Part shown: positions 43,109 to 51,200 of the stretch, one piece after another
Layout: every line of letters begins with the position of its first letter
Numbering within the stretch: position 1 is the first letter of the stretch
Source of the DNA: Gluconacetobacter diazotrophicus PA1 5
GTDB lineage: Bacteria > Pseudomonadota > Alphaproteobacteria > Acetobacterales > Acetobacteraceae
Length of the DNA stretch: 64,000 nucleotides
Assembly (NCBI RefSeq): GCF_000021325.1
Contig: NC_011365.1
Span: 1,146,001 to 1,210,000, forward strand
Direction: 5' to 3'
The notes under the pieces: model-generated
Told to the model about the DNA's origin: nothing
The model's input: the letters and a program-made list of their open reading frames with translations, nothing else
Databases searched by the model: none
Program-made: the position numbers and the translations under genes

Positions 43109-44845
43109 GTGAAAGTCGCGCTGTATGCCCGCTACTCATCCGAGAACCAGCGCGATGCCTCAATCGAGGATCAGTTGCGCCTGTGCCGGCTTCACGCGGA
43201 GAAGCAGGGCTGGACGATCGTCGACAGCTATACCGACCGTGCGATCTCCGGTGCCTCCCTGCTCCGCCCCGGCATACAGGAACTGATCCAGGATGCCACG
43301 CGTGGCCGCTTCACCATCGTACTGGCCGAAGCCATGGACCGGCTGTCGCGCGATCAGGAAGATATCGCCGGCCTGTTCAAGCGGATGACCTTCGCCGGCG
43401 TGCGGATCATCACCCTGTCCGAGGGCGATGTCACCCACCTGCATATCGGGCTCAAGGGCACGATGAATGCCCTGTTCCTCAAGGATCTCGCCGAGAAGGT
43501 CCGGCGAGGGCTGCGCGGACGCGTCGAGGACGGCAAGTCCGGCGGCGGCAATTCCTATGGCTATGATGTGGTGCGCCAGTTCGACGCCCAGGGCGAGCGC
43601 ATCCGGGGCGACCGCACCATCAACGAGGAAGAAGCCCGCACGGTCAGACGGATCTTCACCGATTACACCCGCGGCAAGTCCTCGCGCACAATCGCCATGG
43701 AACTGAACCGGGACGGCGTTCCGGGTCCGCAGGGACGCGAATGGGGGCCGTCCACCATTCACGGCAATCGGGAACGCGGCACCGGTATCCTCAACAATGA
43801 GATGTATGTCGGCCGTCTGCTCTGGAACCGGCTGCGCTATCTGAAGGATCCCGATACCGGCAAGCGTGTCTCGCGCCTCAATCCTGAATCCGAATGGGTG
43901 ATCCAGGAGGTGCCGGAGTTGCGGATCATCGACCAGGATCTATGGGACGCCGTGAAGGCGCGCCAGGCCGAAACAACCTTCAACCAGCCGGAACGGGGAA
44001 ACGAAGCCCTCAGTGAGCGGCGCCGTCCCCGCCATCTCTTTGCCGGGCTGATCCGCTGTGGCTGCTGTGGCGGTGGCTACAGCATGATCTCGAAGGATCT
44101 GCTCGGCTGCTCAACGGCACGCAACAAGGGCACCTGCGACAACCGCCTGAACATTCGCCGCGACGCGCTGGAAGCATCAGTGCTGAGCGGGCTGCGCACG
44201 CACCTCATGGAGCCGGACCTGTTCAAGGAATTCTGCAATGAGTTCACCCGCGAGGTGAACCGACTGCGCATGGAACACGGTGCGGACCTTGTCGCCATGC
44301 GGGCAGAACTGCCCCGCATCGATCGTGAACTTGCAAAACTTCTAACCGCGCTCAAGGCTGGTGGACCAATCCAGGCAATCGTCGACGACATGAAGCGGTT
44401 GGAAGCACGCAAGGCCGAAGTGACAGAGCGTCTGGCCAACACCGAAGAGCCGCCTCCCCTTCTCCATCCGAACATGGCGGAGATTTATCAGCAGCGGATT
44501 GCCAGCCTGTACGAAAGCCTTCAGGCAGAAGAGACGAAGACCGAGGCTGCCGAGCGCCTGCGCACGCTCGTCTCGCAGATCACGCTCCAGCCGACCGAAG
44601 GCGAACTGGCAATCATCCTGCGCGGTGATCTCGCGGCGATCCTGCAGTTCGCGGCGCATAAGAAAAACACCACGGCCCATCCGGACAGTGGCGTTCTCGA
44701 TGCGTTCGTATCGCAAGTATCGTTGGTTGCGGGGAACCGCACACTACGATCCCGGCGAAATGTGGCGAATGGTCATTCGCAAGCGTCGTTGGTTGCGGGG
44801 GCACGGTATAGCCGATACCAACACTCATTAGTTGTTGCGATCTGA
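43109..44845 (+). CDS. Large serine recombinase 1 (integrase of the left element)
   Basis: A 578-residue recombinase with a GTG start. The N-terminal resolvase domain has YARYSSENQRDASIEDQLRL with the catalytic serine at residue 10, and MDRLSRDQEDIAGLFKRM. A Recombinase domain and zinc ribbon follow (RCGCCGGGYSM, GTCDN), then a coiled coil and a C-terminal tail. The last codons cross the 11-bp att core at 44793-44803; the frame ASLVAGA there would have continued GFEPAAFRL into the tRNA before the right-hand element inserted. The present tail (ARYSRYQHSLVVAI) is therefore foreign. Confidence 0.92.
   Translation: MKVALYARYSSENQRDASIEDQLRLCRLHAEKQGWTIVDSYTDRAISGASLLRPGIQELIQDATRGRFTIVLAEAMDRLSRDQEDIAGLFKRMTFAGVRIITLSEGDVTHLHIGLKGTMNALFLKDLAEKVRRGLRGRVEDGKSGGGNSYGYDVVRQFDAQGERIRGDRTINEEEARTVRRIFTDYTRGKSSRTIAMELNRDGVPGPQGREWGPSTIHGNRERGTGILNNEMYVGRLLWNRLRYLKDPDTGKRVSRLNPESEWVIQEVPELRIIDQDLWDAVKARQAETTFNQPERGNEALSERRRPRHLFAGLIRCGCCGGGYSMISKDLLGCSTARNKGTCDNRLNIRRDALEASVLSGLRTHLMEPDLFKEFCNEFTREVNRLRMEHGADLVAMRAELPRIDRELAKLLTALKAGGPIQAIVDDMKRLEARKAEVTERLANTEEPPPLLHPNMAEIYQQRIASLYESLQAEETKTEAAERLRTLVSQITLQPTEGELAIILRGDLAAILQFAAHKKNTTAHPDSGVLDAFVSQVSLVAGNRTLRSRRNVANGHSQASLVAGARYSRYQHSLVVAI
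44712..44800 (+). repeat. Direct repeat inside the 3' end of recombinase 1
   Basis: A 23-bp unit at 44712-44734 recurs at 44778-44800 with two mismatches, 66 bp apart and in frame (SLVAG appears twice in the protein). Both contain TGGTTGCGGGG, the complement of the initiator tRNA 3' end including CCA. The second continues as TGGTTGCGGGGGCA (44790-44803). Confidence 0.7.
44793..44824 (+). other. attL of the right-hand element (core plus element arm)
   Basis: Core TTGCGGGGGCA at 44793-44803 equals the tRNA-fMet 3' end at 60282-60292. The element arm TAGCCGATACCAACAC (44809-44824) is the inverted partner of GTGTCGGTATCGGGTA (60266-60281), 14 of 16 positions. Left of the core is the older element's recombinase gene. 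Confidence 0.75.
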
Positions 44846-44865
44846 GCCAGCGCCTCTTGATATAA

Positions 44866-46821
44866 TCAACCTGCCGCCGCGGCACTATCCACATCTAAAC
44901 TGCCTTGCTCAGGCGCAGGCACCTCCAAAAACTCCCGAAGAAAAGGCGCATCCGCAAGTTTATCACGGAGTCCGAGCATACGTGCTTGCGCACGACGAAT
45001 GAATACGTTGTAGGTCATCGGGATTATGGTCACGTTTTCACCTCGTTTTACTACTTCGTGCTCTCCAGGATCAATGCTTGAACCCAAAACAAAGCACGTG
45101 ATCGATGTCGCGTCAGTAACATGCCCAGCTCTTTTCAACGTCTTTACGTAGTTCCATGGCTGGGTAATTTGTTCCGATCCGATCCCTACTCCCGGACGCT
45201 TGATTTCGGCGATCACCAACCGCCCAGATCCGATGACTTCACCAGCGTCATCATAACTATCACGTGCATATAAACCAACGCTACCGTCTGGAACGATAAC
45301 ATAGTCAGGACGAAGCTGGCTTATCGACTGCTTCACACCAAATATTTTACTAACTACCTCCGTCATCCCCTTGTTGGAGGTAAACTCAATACTTTCATAT
45401 TCAGGACCAAAAACCCACAGTGATTTATCAATCAAAGGCTGTAAATCACCTACTTCAGACATCTTGGGATCACGTAATTTGATATCTAGCTCCGCTATAA
45501 GCTTCAAACGGGTCTGAATTTCGTCCAGAGCGTCTTTAGCGAGTCTAATAGTCCAGTCATTGAGAATTGCATCAAGCGCATCAAAATCATCAGACACAAA
45601 GCTATGAAGTTTTGTAATTACCCCATATTTAGACGTCGATGCTTCCAATGTAGCCAAGATACCCGCTACTTGACCGACTTCATCAGCTGTAATCGACGGA
45701 CAAGCGTCTACAACCTCATCAACAAATCTTGTCCAACGCTCACGGCCCCCCGGAGGCAACGCTGCTACTGTCTTATTGTGCGCATCCTTGACACTAGCTT
45801 TTACCTCTCGACGCTTTTCCGCTGTAAATTCCAACAAGATGTCTTTAATAGCTTTATGCACCAATGGTTTAGTCTGTTGCCATACTGGAAATGCTGCATC
45901 AAAAGCCGTCCAGTCTGGAGTTACCGCATCATCCAAAAAATCGGCAAAGACGATAAATAAATACCTTTTCGCATCTGAAGTACGGCCATCCAGTATACGT
46001 TCATGGTCAAAATCAACCCAACCCGGAACACCTACCAGCCTCTTCTTTACTCTCCACGCTATACCATGCTGCTTTGTTGTCTTATCAGATTTTACACTAT
46101 CTATGACAACTATATTTGCTGTTCCAAATAGAGGCACATCAACCTCGATCTTCCTTATGCTATGCTGAGGTATATCCTCGAACGTAATTTTCGTTCCGTT
46201 TAAGAATACCTCAAAATTTGGATCCGCAAGAAAACGAGTTCCTAATACTTCCCGCGCATCGGCGGCAGACATAGATACTTGAGAGGGCAATGTTGCACGG
46301 ATTTCCGTTCCATGACTGGAAACATCAATTTCTTTACTTCTAATTTTCTTCACTTCAAATGGCTGATGTGTTCCTCTCCTGACTTCATAAGTACATTCGT
46401 TTCCATCACGTCGAGAAGTAACGAGGTATGGATCAGAAAAACGAAATGCGGCATGCCTACCACGGCCATTTCGGCCATAAGGATCACGCGGTGCGAAGTT
46501 TTTCAACTCAAGCGGTGGATTTGATTTTCTGCCTTCAACGTCATATTTATTATAGTCGAGTGTGTTCCACCTCTGCTCGAATTGCTCGGAGGTCATCCCT
46601 TTCCCATTGTCAGATATGGAAAATAATTGATTTTTGGAACGGTCCGGCCATGTAATCTCAACGCGAGTAGCATAAGCATCCCAAGCGTTAGCAACAAGTT
46701 CCACAATTGCAACATTTGTATCTGAAATAATTGGTCCGGCATAGCGATCCAAAAACCGATCATCAAACAAGACGCCATTGTCTGAAGTTCTTTTTTTCAA
46801 TCGCTTTACCCCCGAACGCAA
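44866..46821 (-). CDS. GHKL ATPase fused to a Shedu-like PD-(D/E)XK nuclease; candidate defence gene
   Basis: A 651-residue protein. The N-terminal ATPase is of the GHKL (gyrase/Hsp90/MORC) type: N box ELVANAWDA at residues 41-49, G1 DNGKGM at 71-76, G2 GRNGRGRHAAF at 116-126. The C-terminal part is a PD-(D/E)XK nuclease: RPDYV with D506, then AEIKRPGVG with E539 and K541, then Q and Y in EQITQPWNYVKTL, the layout of Shedu/DUF4263 nucleases. DNA is visibly lower in GC than its neighbours. It sits alone at the left edge of the 15.5-kb element, the usual cargo position. Defence is inferred from domains and place. Confidence 0.75.
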   Translation of the reverse strand: MRSGVKRLKKRTSDNGVLFDDRFLDRYAGPIISDTNVAIVELVANAWDAYATRVEITWPDRSKNQLFSISDNGKGMTSEQFEQRWNTLDYNKYDVEGRKSNPPLELKNFAPRDPYGRNGRGRHAAFRFSDPYLVTSRRDGNECTYEVRRGTHQPFEVKKIRSKEIDVSSHGTEIRATLPSQVSMSAADAREVLGTRFLADPNFEVFLNGTKITFEDIPQHSIRKIEVDVPLFGTANIVVIDSVKSDKTTKQHGIAWRVKKRLVGVPGWVDFDHERILDGRTSDAKRYLFIVFADFLDDAVTPDWTAFDAAFPVWQQTKPLVHKAIKDILLEFTAEKRREVKASVKDAHNKTVAALPPGGRERWTRFVDEVVDACPSITADEVGQVAGILATLEASTSKYGVITKLHSFVSDDFDALDAILNDWTIRLAKDALDEIQTRLKLIAELDIKLRDPKMSEVGDLQPLIDKSLWVFGPEYESIEFTSNKGMTEVVSKIFGVKQSISQLRPDYVIVPDGSVGLYARDSYDDAGEVIGSGRLVIAEIKRPGVGIGSEQITQPWNYVKTLKRAGHVTDATSITCFVLGSSIDPGEHEVVKRGENVTIIPMTYNVFIRRAQARMLGLRDKLADAPFLREFLEVPAPEQGSLDVDSAAAAG

Positions 46822-47082
46822 AACTCATCCAAGATACGTTTCACTAACACCCAGCGAATATCATCTCAAAGTAGACAATCGGAATAGATCATTATCTGCA
46901 TCGGGACGCAAATTTTGCCTTGTAGGCCATTGAGACCGTTCACGCTTAAAAAGCATCACCGCGCGGGGGAATATTCACTTAAATGTTATTATAACCTTGC
47001 GATGACCTAGTAACCTAGGAATTCTACCATAGCCTCAACTATATAATCCTTACCTCATCACTCGTCGAGGAAAAGAAGCGCT

Positions 47083-47649
47083 ATGAACCCACTAGACAGT
47101 TTCCTACCGCGCTTCAATTTCCACGAACGACACAGCATCGATATCTGTGCCCCGGCCAGTCGAATCATGAACGCGGTGACCGCCTGGCGGAACGAGAACG
47201 ATCCGCTGGTCCGCGCCGCCATCCGCCTACGAGAGATGCCCGCACGTCTGTTCGGACACGCGCGGCAACAGAATCTGGACCTCTCCGACTTCACGCTGCT
47301 GGAGCGGCGGGGCGACACAGCACTGGTCTATGGTCTCATCGGCACATTCTGGCAGACGGATTACGGATTGTGCGACATCCCCTCGACGGAAGCTTTTCTC
47401 GCCCCTCGCCATGACGACGTCTGCAAGCTCACGCTCGGCTTCACCGTCCAGCCGGTTTCGAGAAGCACCCATCGTCTGGTGACGGAAACCCGGGTGCTTT
47501 GTGTCACGGACCGAGCCGCGCGTCGCTTCATGCCCTATTGGTATCTGATCCGCCCGGTCAGCGGCCTGATCCGCCGTCGCATGCTTGCGACCATTCGGAA
47601 ACAGGCGGAAACTTCGTCCTGTCAACAGCACCAGGCGGCATTGCCATGA
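47083..47649 (+). CDS. SRPBCC-like hypothetical protein
   Basis: A 188-residue protein. The N-terminus (HERHSIDICAPASRIMNAVTAW) and CKLTLGFTVQPVS followed by LVTETRVLCVTDRAARRFM fit a START/SRPBCC lipid-binding fold. No catalytic residues can be named. Its stop overlaps the GST start (ATGA), so the two form an operon. A 260-bp AT-rich region upstream, shared with the GHKL gene, holds the promoters. Confidence 0.65.
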   Translation: MNPLDSFLPRFNFHERHSIDICAPASRIMNAVTAWRNENDPLVRAAIRLREMPARLFGHARQQNLDLSDFTLLERRGDTALVYGLIGTFWQTDYGLCDIPSTEAFLAPRHDDVCKLTLGFTVQPVSRSTHRLVTETRVLCVTDRAARRFMPYWYLIRPVSGLIRRRMLATIRKQAETSSCQQHQAALP

Positions 47650-48278
47650 AGCTTTATGATTACCCCACCGCCCCCAATCCAAGGCGTGTACGCTTCTTCA
47701 TCGCTGAGAAAGGGCTGACGATACCGACCGGTACGGTCGATCTTGCCAAGCGCGAGCAGTTCGCCCCCACGTTCCGCGCCCTCAACCCCTGCTGCACCGT
47801 TCCCGTTCTGGAACTAGATGACGGCACCACGATCAGCGAGGTACCTGTCATCTGCCGCTATCTGGAAGATCGGCATCCCGATCCTCCACTGATGGGTGAC
47901 ACGGCAGAACAGCGCGCCATTATCGGCATGTGGGACCGGCGTATAGAAATCGACGGCTATCTTGCCGCGATGGAAGCCGTGCGCAACAGCCTGCCGGGAC
48001 TGTCGGGGCGCGCTCTGGTCGGACCACACGGCTATGCGCAAATCCCCGAGCTTGCCGCGCGCGGTCGTCAGAGGCTGGCCGACTTCATGACCGATCTGGA
48101 TGCCCGGCTGCACAATGTGCCTTATGTCGCAGGTGACACCTTCTCGATCGCCGACATCACCGCGTTCGTCACCCTGGATTTTGCCCGTAGCCGACTGAAG
48201 CTGAAATTGCCGGACGAAGCCATCGGCCTGCGAGCTTGGTACGTGCGCGTCGCCGAACGGCCAGGAGCGCAAGCGTGA
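47646..48278 (+). CDS. Glutathione S-transferase
   Basis: A 210-residue cytosolic GST. The thioredoxin-like N-domain has MKLYDYPTAPNPRRVRFFIAEKG, the cis-proline in CTVPVLELDD and SEVPVICRYLE for glutathione binding. The helical C-domain includes YVAGDTFSIADITAFVTLDF, the N-capping motif. It detoxifies electrophiles or peroxides; substrate unknown. Translationally coupled to the SRPBCC-like gene. Confidence 0.9.
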   Translation: MKLYDYPTAPNPRRVRFFIAEKGLTIPTGTVDLAKREQFAPTFRALNPCCTVPVLELDDGTTISEVPVICRYLEDRHPDPPLMGDTAEQRAIIGMWDRRIEIDGYLAAMEAVRNSLPGLSGRALVGPHGYAQIPELAARGRQRLADFMTDLDARLHNVPYVAGDTFSIADITAFVTLDFARSRLKLKLPDEAIGLRAWYVRVAERPGAQA

Positions 48279-48363
48279 TTATAGGCCTCCATCTCTGCGA
48301 CCTATTTCCTCCGCCTATTCCCCCATCTGGTAGGCGGCAACGCGATAATAGAAGGAAAGACCG

Positions 48364-48825
48364 ATGCAATATATGATCGAAGCTATCGGATATGTACACG
48401 GCGGCAGAACAGACCCGACTGACGATAATTGGGGGCAGTCACGCTCTACCATAGAGTTGGACCCGGCGAAATTTGGACCTGATGCACTTGCCGGTCTTGA
48501 CGCTTTCAGTCACGCGGAAATCATCTTTCTTTTCGACAAAGTCACTCAAGAGAAGATCGAGACCGGTGCCCGTCATCCTCGCGGGCGGCAGGATTGGCCA
48601 TTAACCGGAATTTTCGCACAACGTGGCAAGAACCGGCCCAACAGACTTGGGGTGACTGTATGCAGAATCCTCACCGTTGAAGGAACGCGCCTCGAAGTCG
48701 AAGGCCTCGACGCTATCGATGGTACACCCGTGATCGATGTAAAGCCGGTTATGCGTGAATTCCTGCCTCGGGGAGACGTCCGCCAGCCAGTATGGGTATC
48801 AGAACTGATGGCACAATATTGGTGA
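48364..48825 (+). CDS. TrmO/TsaA-like SAM-dependent tRNA methyltransferase
   Basis: A 153-residue protein of the TsaA/UPF0066 family. Conserved blocks seen: IEAIGYVHGGR, HPRGRQDWPLTGIFAQRGKN, RPNRLGVTVCRIL and GLDAIDGTPVIDVKPVM. Known TrmO adds a methyl group to t6A at tRNA position 37; small family members like this one lack the extra C-terminal domain. It lies 85 bp after the GST gene on the same strand. Whether it modifies tRNA or a small molecule is open. Confidence 0.8.
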   Translation: MQYMIEAIGYVHGGRTDPTDDNWGQSRSTIELDPAKFGPDALAGLDAFSHAEIIFLFDKVTQEKIETGARHPRGRQDWPLTGIFAQRGKNRPNRLGVTVCRILTVEGTRLEVEGLDAIDGTPVIDVKPVMREFLPRGDVRQPVWVSELMAQYW

Positions 48826-48905
48826 CCACAACGGAATACCTAGAGAAATTCATATATATGTCTCCCTTTAATATCATGAGAAATTTACAGAAATGGTCTT
48901 TTTGT

Positions 48906-49166
48906 TTACAATGCACGTCTAATGGCTGAGCTCTGCCTCAGAATTTTTGTCAAAGCGCAACTCACCGAAAGAACGGTCATGAAGACAATGGTCGCCTTTA
49001 TCAGGGCGTTCCATTCGAGTGGAAGTAACGCCCATTGCGTCCAGATCAGGAAGACATAATGGACAAGATAAATCCCGTAAGCATTTTGTCCTAAATTCTT
49101 CACGAGCCGAGGATTGTGCTTAACAAATCGTGTGAATAATCCCATTAGAGTGATGGTGCATGACAT
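48906..49166 (-). pseudogene. C-terminal fragment of an acyltransferase-3 (OafA-like) membrane protein
   Basis: An 86-residue frame with GQNAYGIYLVHYVFLIWTQW and AFMTVLS-like hydrophobic helices, matching the last two or three membrane segments of acyltransferase-3 proteins (normally over 330 residues). No upstream part exists in the window, so it is a truncated remnant left by recombination. Intact relatives O-acetylate surface polysaccharides. Confidence 0.6.
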
Positions 49167-49442
49167 GCAGCATATCGAATGGCTAACGAAAATAGGCCAA
49201 GCTGAGGGCTTGGCCTGAAACGGATTGACGCCCGTTATCTCTCGTATTCAACTGGATTTGTGTGGCTATGGACAGTGGCACAGAATCGAGAACCTCTCCG
49301 GAAAACTCAAGGACTTGCGCCGCATCGCGACTCGTTACGACCACTACGCCCACACTTCCTTTTCGACCATCTGCCAGGTAACTTCAGTCATCTTCTGAAT
49401 GCTAAAAAGAGTCCTTACCTTAAACTGAATAACAGAGCGCCT

Positions 49443-50480
49443 TCATACCACCTTTCCATTACGCCGCGTGAGCCGTCTCAACATTGCGACCTCTCGGAAG
49501 AACTCCTTCACTGGCTGTGCTGGAGCGCCGAGGACTGCCATTCCCGCCGCAATATCGCTCATCACTCCAGCCTTCGCACCAATCTGCGCTTTTGCCCCGA
49601 CATGCACATGATCGGCAAGCCCGGCCTGGCCGCCGATCGTGACATAATCATCGAGCACACAAGAACCGGACAGTCCGACGTGACCAGAAATCGCGCAATA
49701 CCGCCCGATCCGCACCCCGTGGCCAACCTGCACAAGATTATCGATGCGCGTGCCATCACCGATCACCGTATTGCTCATCGCACCGCGATCTATGGTCGTA
49801 TTTGCGCCGATCTCCACGTCATTACCGATCTCCACGATACCGAGTTGCGGCGTCGTCAGAAACCCATGCTCCGTCATCGTAAAACCAAATCCCTCCTGGC
49901 CAACCTGTACGCCCGGAAACAAGGTTACGCGGCTACCAAGAAGTGCGTGGCTGATATTGACGTGGGTATGAATCCGACAATCGGTTCCGAGCACCACACC
50001 GTCGCCAATCACAGTACCCGCGCCCAGTTGGCAGCGTGCACCAATCTCCGCGCGCGCACCGATCACAACATGCGGCCCAATCTGCGCACTTGCATCAACT
50101 ACGGCGTCTGCGGCAATGACCGCTGTAGGATGCACACCGGCAACGACCTGTGGCTTCGCATGAAAAAGAGCCGCAACCTGAGCCCAGGCGACGAAAGGAT
50201 CGGCCACGACAAGCGCTATAGAGCTATCTGGCACATGAGACGCCATTTCCTCACGCACCAGCACCGCGCCGGCACGCGTGTGATCCAATTGCATCACAAG
50301 TCGCCTGCTACCAAGGAAACTCACATGTTCCGGCCTCGCATTCTCCAATCCAGCCAGCCCCGTCAGAACTAGCTCGCGAGACGGCAGCGCACATCCAACG
50401 GCTTGCGCAATGGCGGAGAGCATGTGTGGTCCAGAGGAGGCGAAGAACCGTGGATTACCCATGTCTACAGAAGTCCTCAT
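49443..50480 (-). CDS. lpxD: UDP-3-O-acylglucosamine N-acyltransferase LpxD (extra copy)
   Basis: A 345-residue LpxD from the ATG at 50480 (AAGGTGA upstream). The N-terminal uridine-binding domain is followed by hexapeptide repeats of the left-handed beta helix (about residues 105-320: ADAVVDASAQIGPHVVIGAR, IGNDVEIGANTTIDRGAMSN). The catalytic histidine is probably in NLVQVGHGVRIGRYC. It adds the N-linked acyl chain in lipid A synthesis in the cytosol. A chromosomal copy is expected elsewhere, so an element-borne one may change lipid A or the phage receptor surface. Confidence 0.88.
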   Translation of the reverse strand: MRTSVDMGNPRFFASSGPHMLSAIAQAVGCALPSRELVLTGLAGLENARPEHVSFLGSRRLVMQLDHTRAGAVLVREEMASHVPDSSIALVVADPFVAWAQVAALFHAKPQVVAGVHPTAVIAADAVVDASAQIGPHVVIGARAEIGARCQLGAGTVIGDGVVLGTDCRIHTHVNISHALLGSRVTLFPGVQVGQEGFGFTMTEHGFLTTPQLGIVEIGNDVEIGANTTIDRGAMSNTVIGDGTRIDNLVQVGHGVRIGRYCAISGHVGLSGSCVLDDYVTIGGQAGLADHVHVGAKAQIGAKAGVMSDIAAGMAVLGAPAQPVKEFFREVAMLRRLTRRNGKVV

Positions 50481-50603
50481 AACAGTCACCTTGTGATGTC
50501 ATTCTGATGTCTTGAACAGGCGATACCGCCGGGCATTTTTTGCCGTAATCACGATATGGTCCATTTATTACTACCTAGAATCCAGCATATCGTTTCCACT
50601 GCC

Positions 50604-51038
50604 TTACGTTCCCGTACCTGCCGCCCTCCGTCCAGCGACATCCCGCACCCGCTCATTGAGGAACCGCTGCCCCCTCGCCAGCCGCCGGACCAGCACCTCG
50701 TTGAACCGGACATACATCTCCGCGCCCCGGTCCTTCGCGGCCTCGTTTTCGTTCGCCGGGATGGGAAGCTGGCGCATCATCCAGGCATGAGTATAGAGAG
50801 CGAATGCCTCCCCCAGCACGGCGACGGCCTCGTCCACATCGTCGATCCGTCGTCCAAGCCGGTCCAGACGCTTGGACAGCGCGGCGTCCCGGCGTCCATC
50901 GTCCTCGCCGGAGACCAGCGACAGCACCGCCGCCTCGATCACCGCCGATTTCGACACCTTCCGGCGCTCCGCCAGCGCCTCGACCTGCTTGAGCAGGCCC
51001 GGCTCGAAATACACGTTCATCCGCTGCCGTCTGGTCAT
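50604..51038 (-). CDS. CopG/ribbon-helix-helix protein of the mobilisation region
   Basis: A 144-residue protein from the ATG at 51038 (MTRRQRMNVYFEPGLLKQVE), with GGGGAACGGCG upstream. N-terminal ribbon-helix-helix with KVSKSAVIEAAVLSLVSG, then a helical tail (DRLGRRIDDVDEAVAVLGEA). It has the same length and build as the protein at 7780-8214, but here it follows the relaxase directly and there is no traG between. Probably a relaxosome accessory or autoregulator. Confidence 0.72.
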   Translation of the reverse strand: MTRRQRMNVYFEPGLLKQVEALAERRKVSKSAVIEAAVLSLVSGEDDGRRDAALSKRLDRLGRRIDDVDEAVAVLGEAFALYTHAWMMRQLPIPANENEAAKDRGAEMYVRFNEVLVRRLARGQRFLNERVRDVAGRRAAGTGT

Positions 51039-51200
51039 CGCCGTTCCCCTAGTTTGGAGGTGTGATGACAGATTGAGCTGAAAATTCCCTGACGCAAGCC
51101 CTTGTTCGATTGGCATGGTACCGGGGCGTAGCCTGGCGTAAAATTGGCGGCTTTTGTCGGTGTTTGTCTGCATTCCGCAACGACTCGTAGGGGTACCGCA

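Larger units (their letters stand above)
1..44803. mobile_element. Left-hand integrative (ICE-like) element, left end outside the window
   Basis: A second element of at least 44.8 kb with its own serine recombinase at the right end next to the att core, a repA-parA-tra backbone resembling Tn4371-type ICEs, and the Hma-like defence operon. Its left att site is not in the window, and no trb genes are seen. Confidence 0.65.

Noticed and set aside
44712..44734. First copy of the TGGTTGCGGGG unit as the att site of the right-hand element
   Set aside because: Only 11 bp match the tRNA and no mirrored arm follows; the second unit at 44790-44803 has the longer match and the arm symmetry.
49260..50372. 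370-codon plus-strand frame
   Set aside because: Antisense to lpxD, which shows clear hexapeptide repeats; the frame has no family features.
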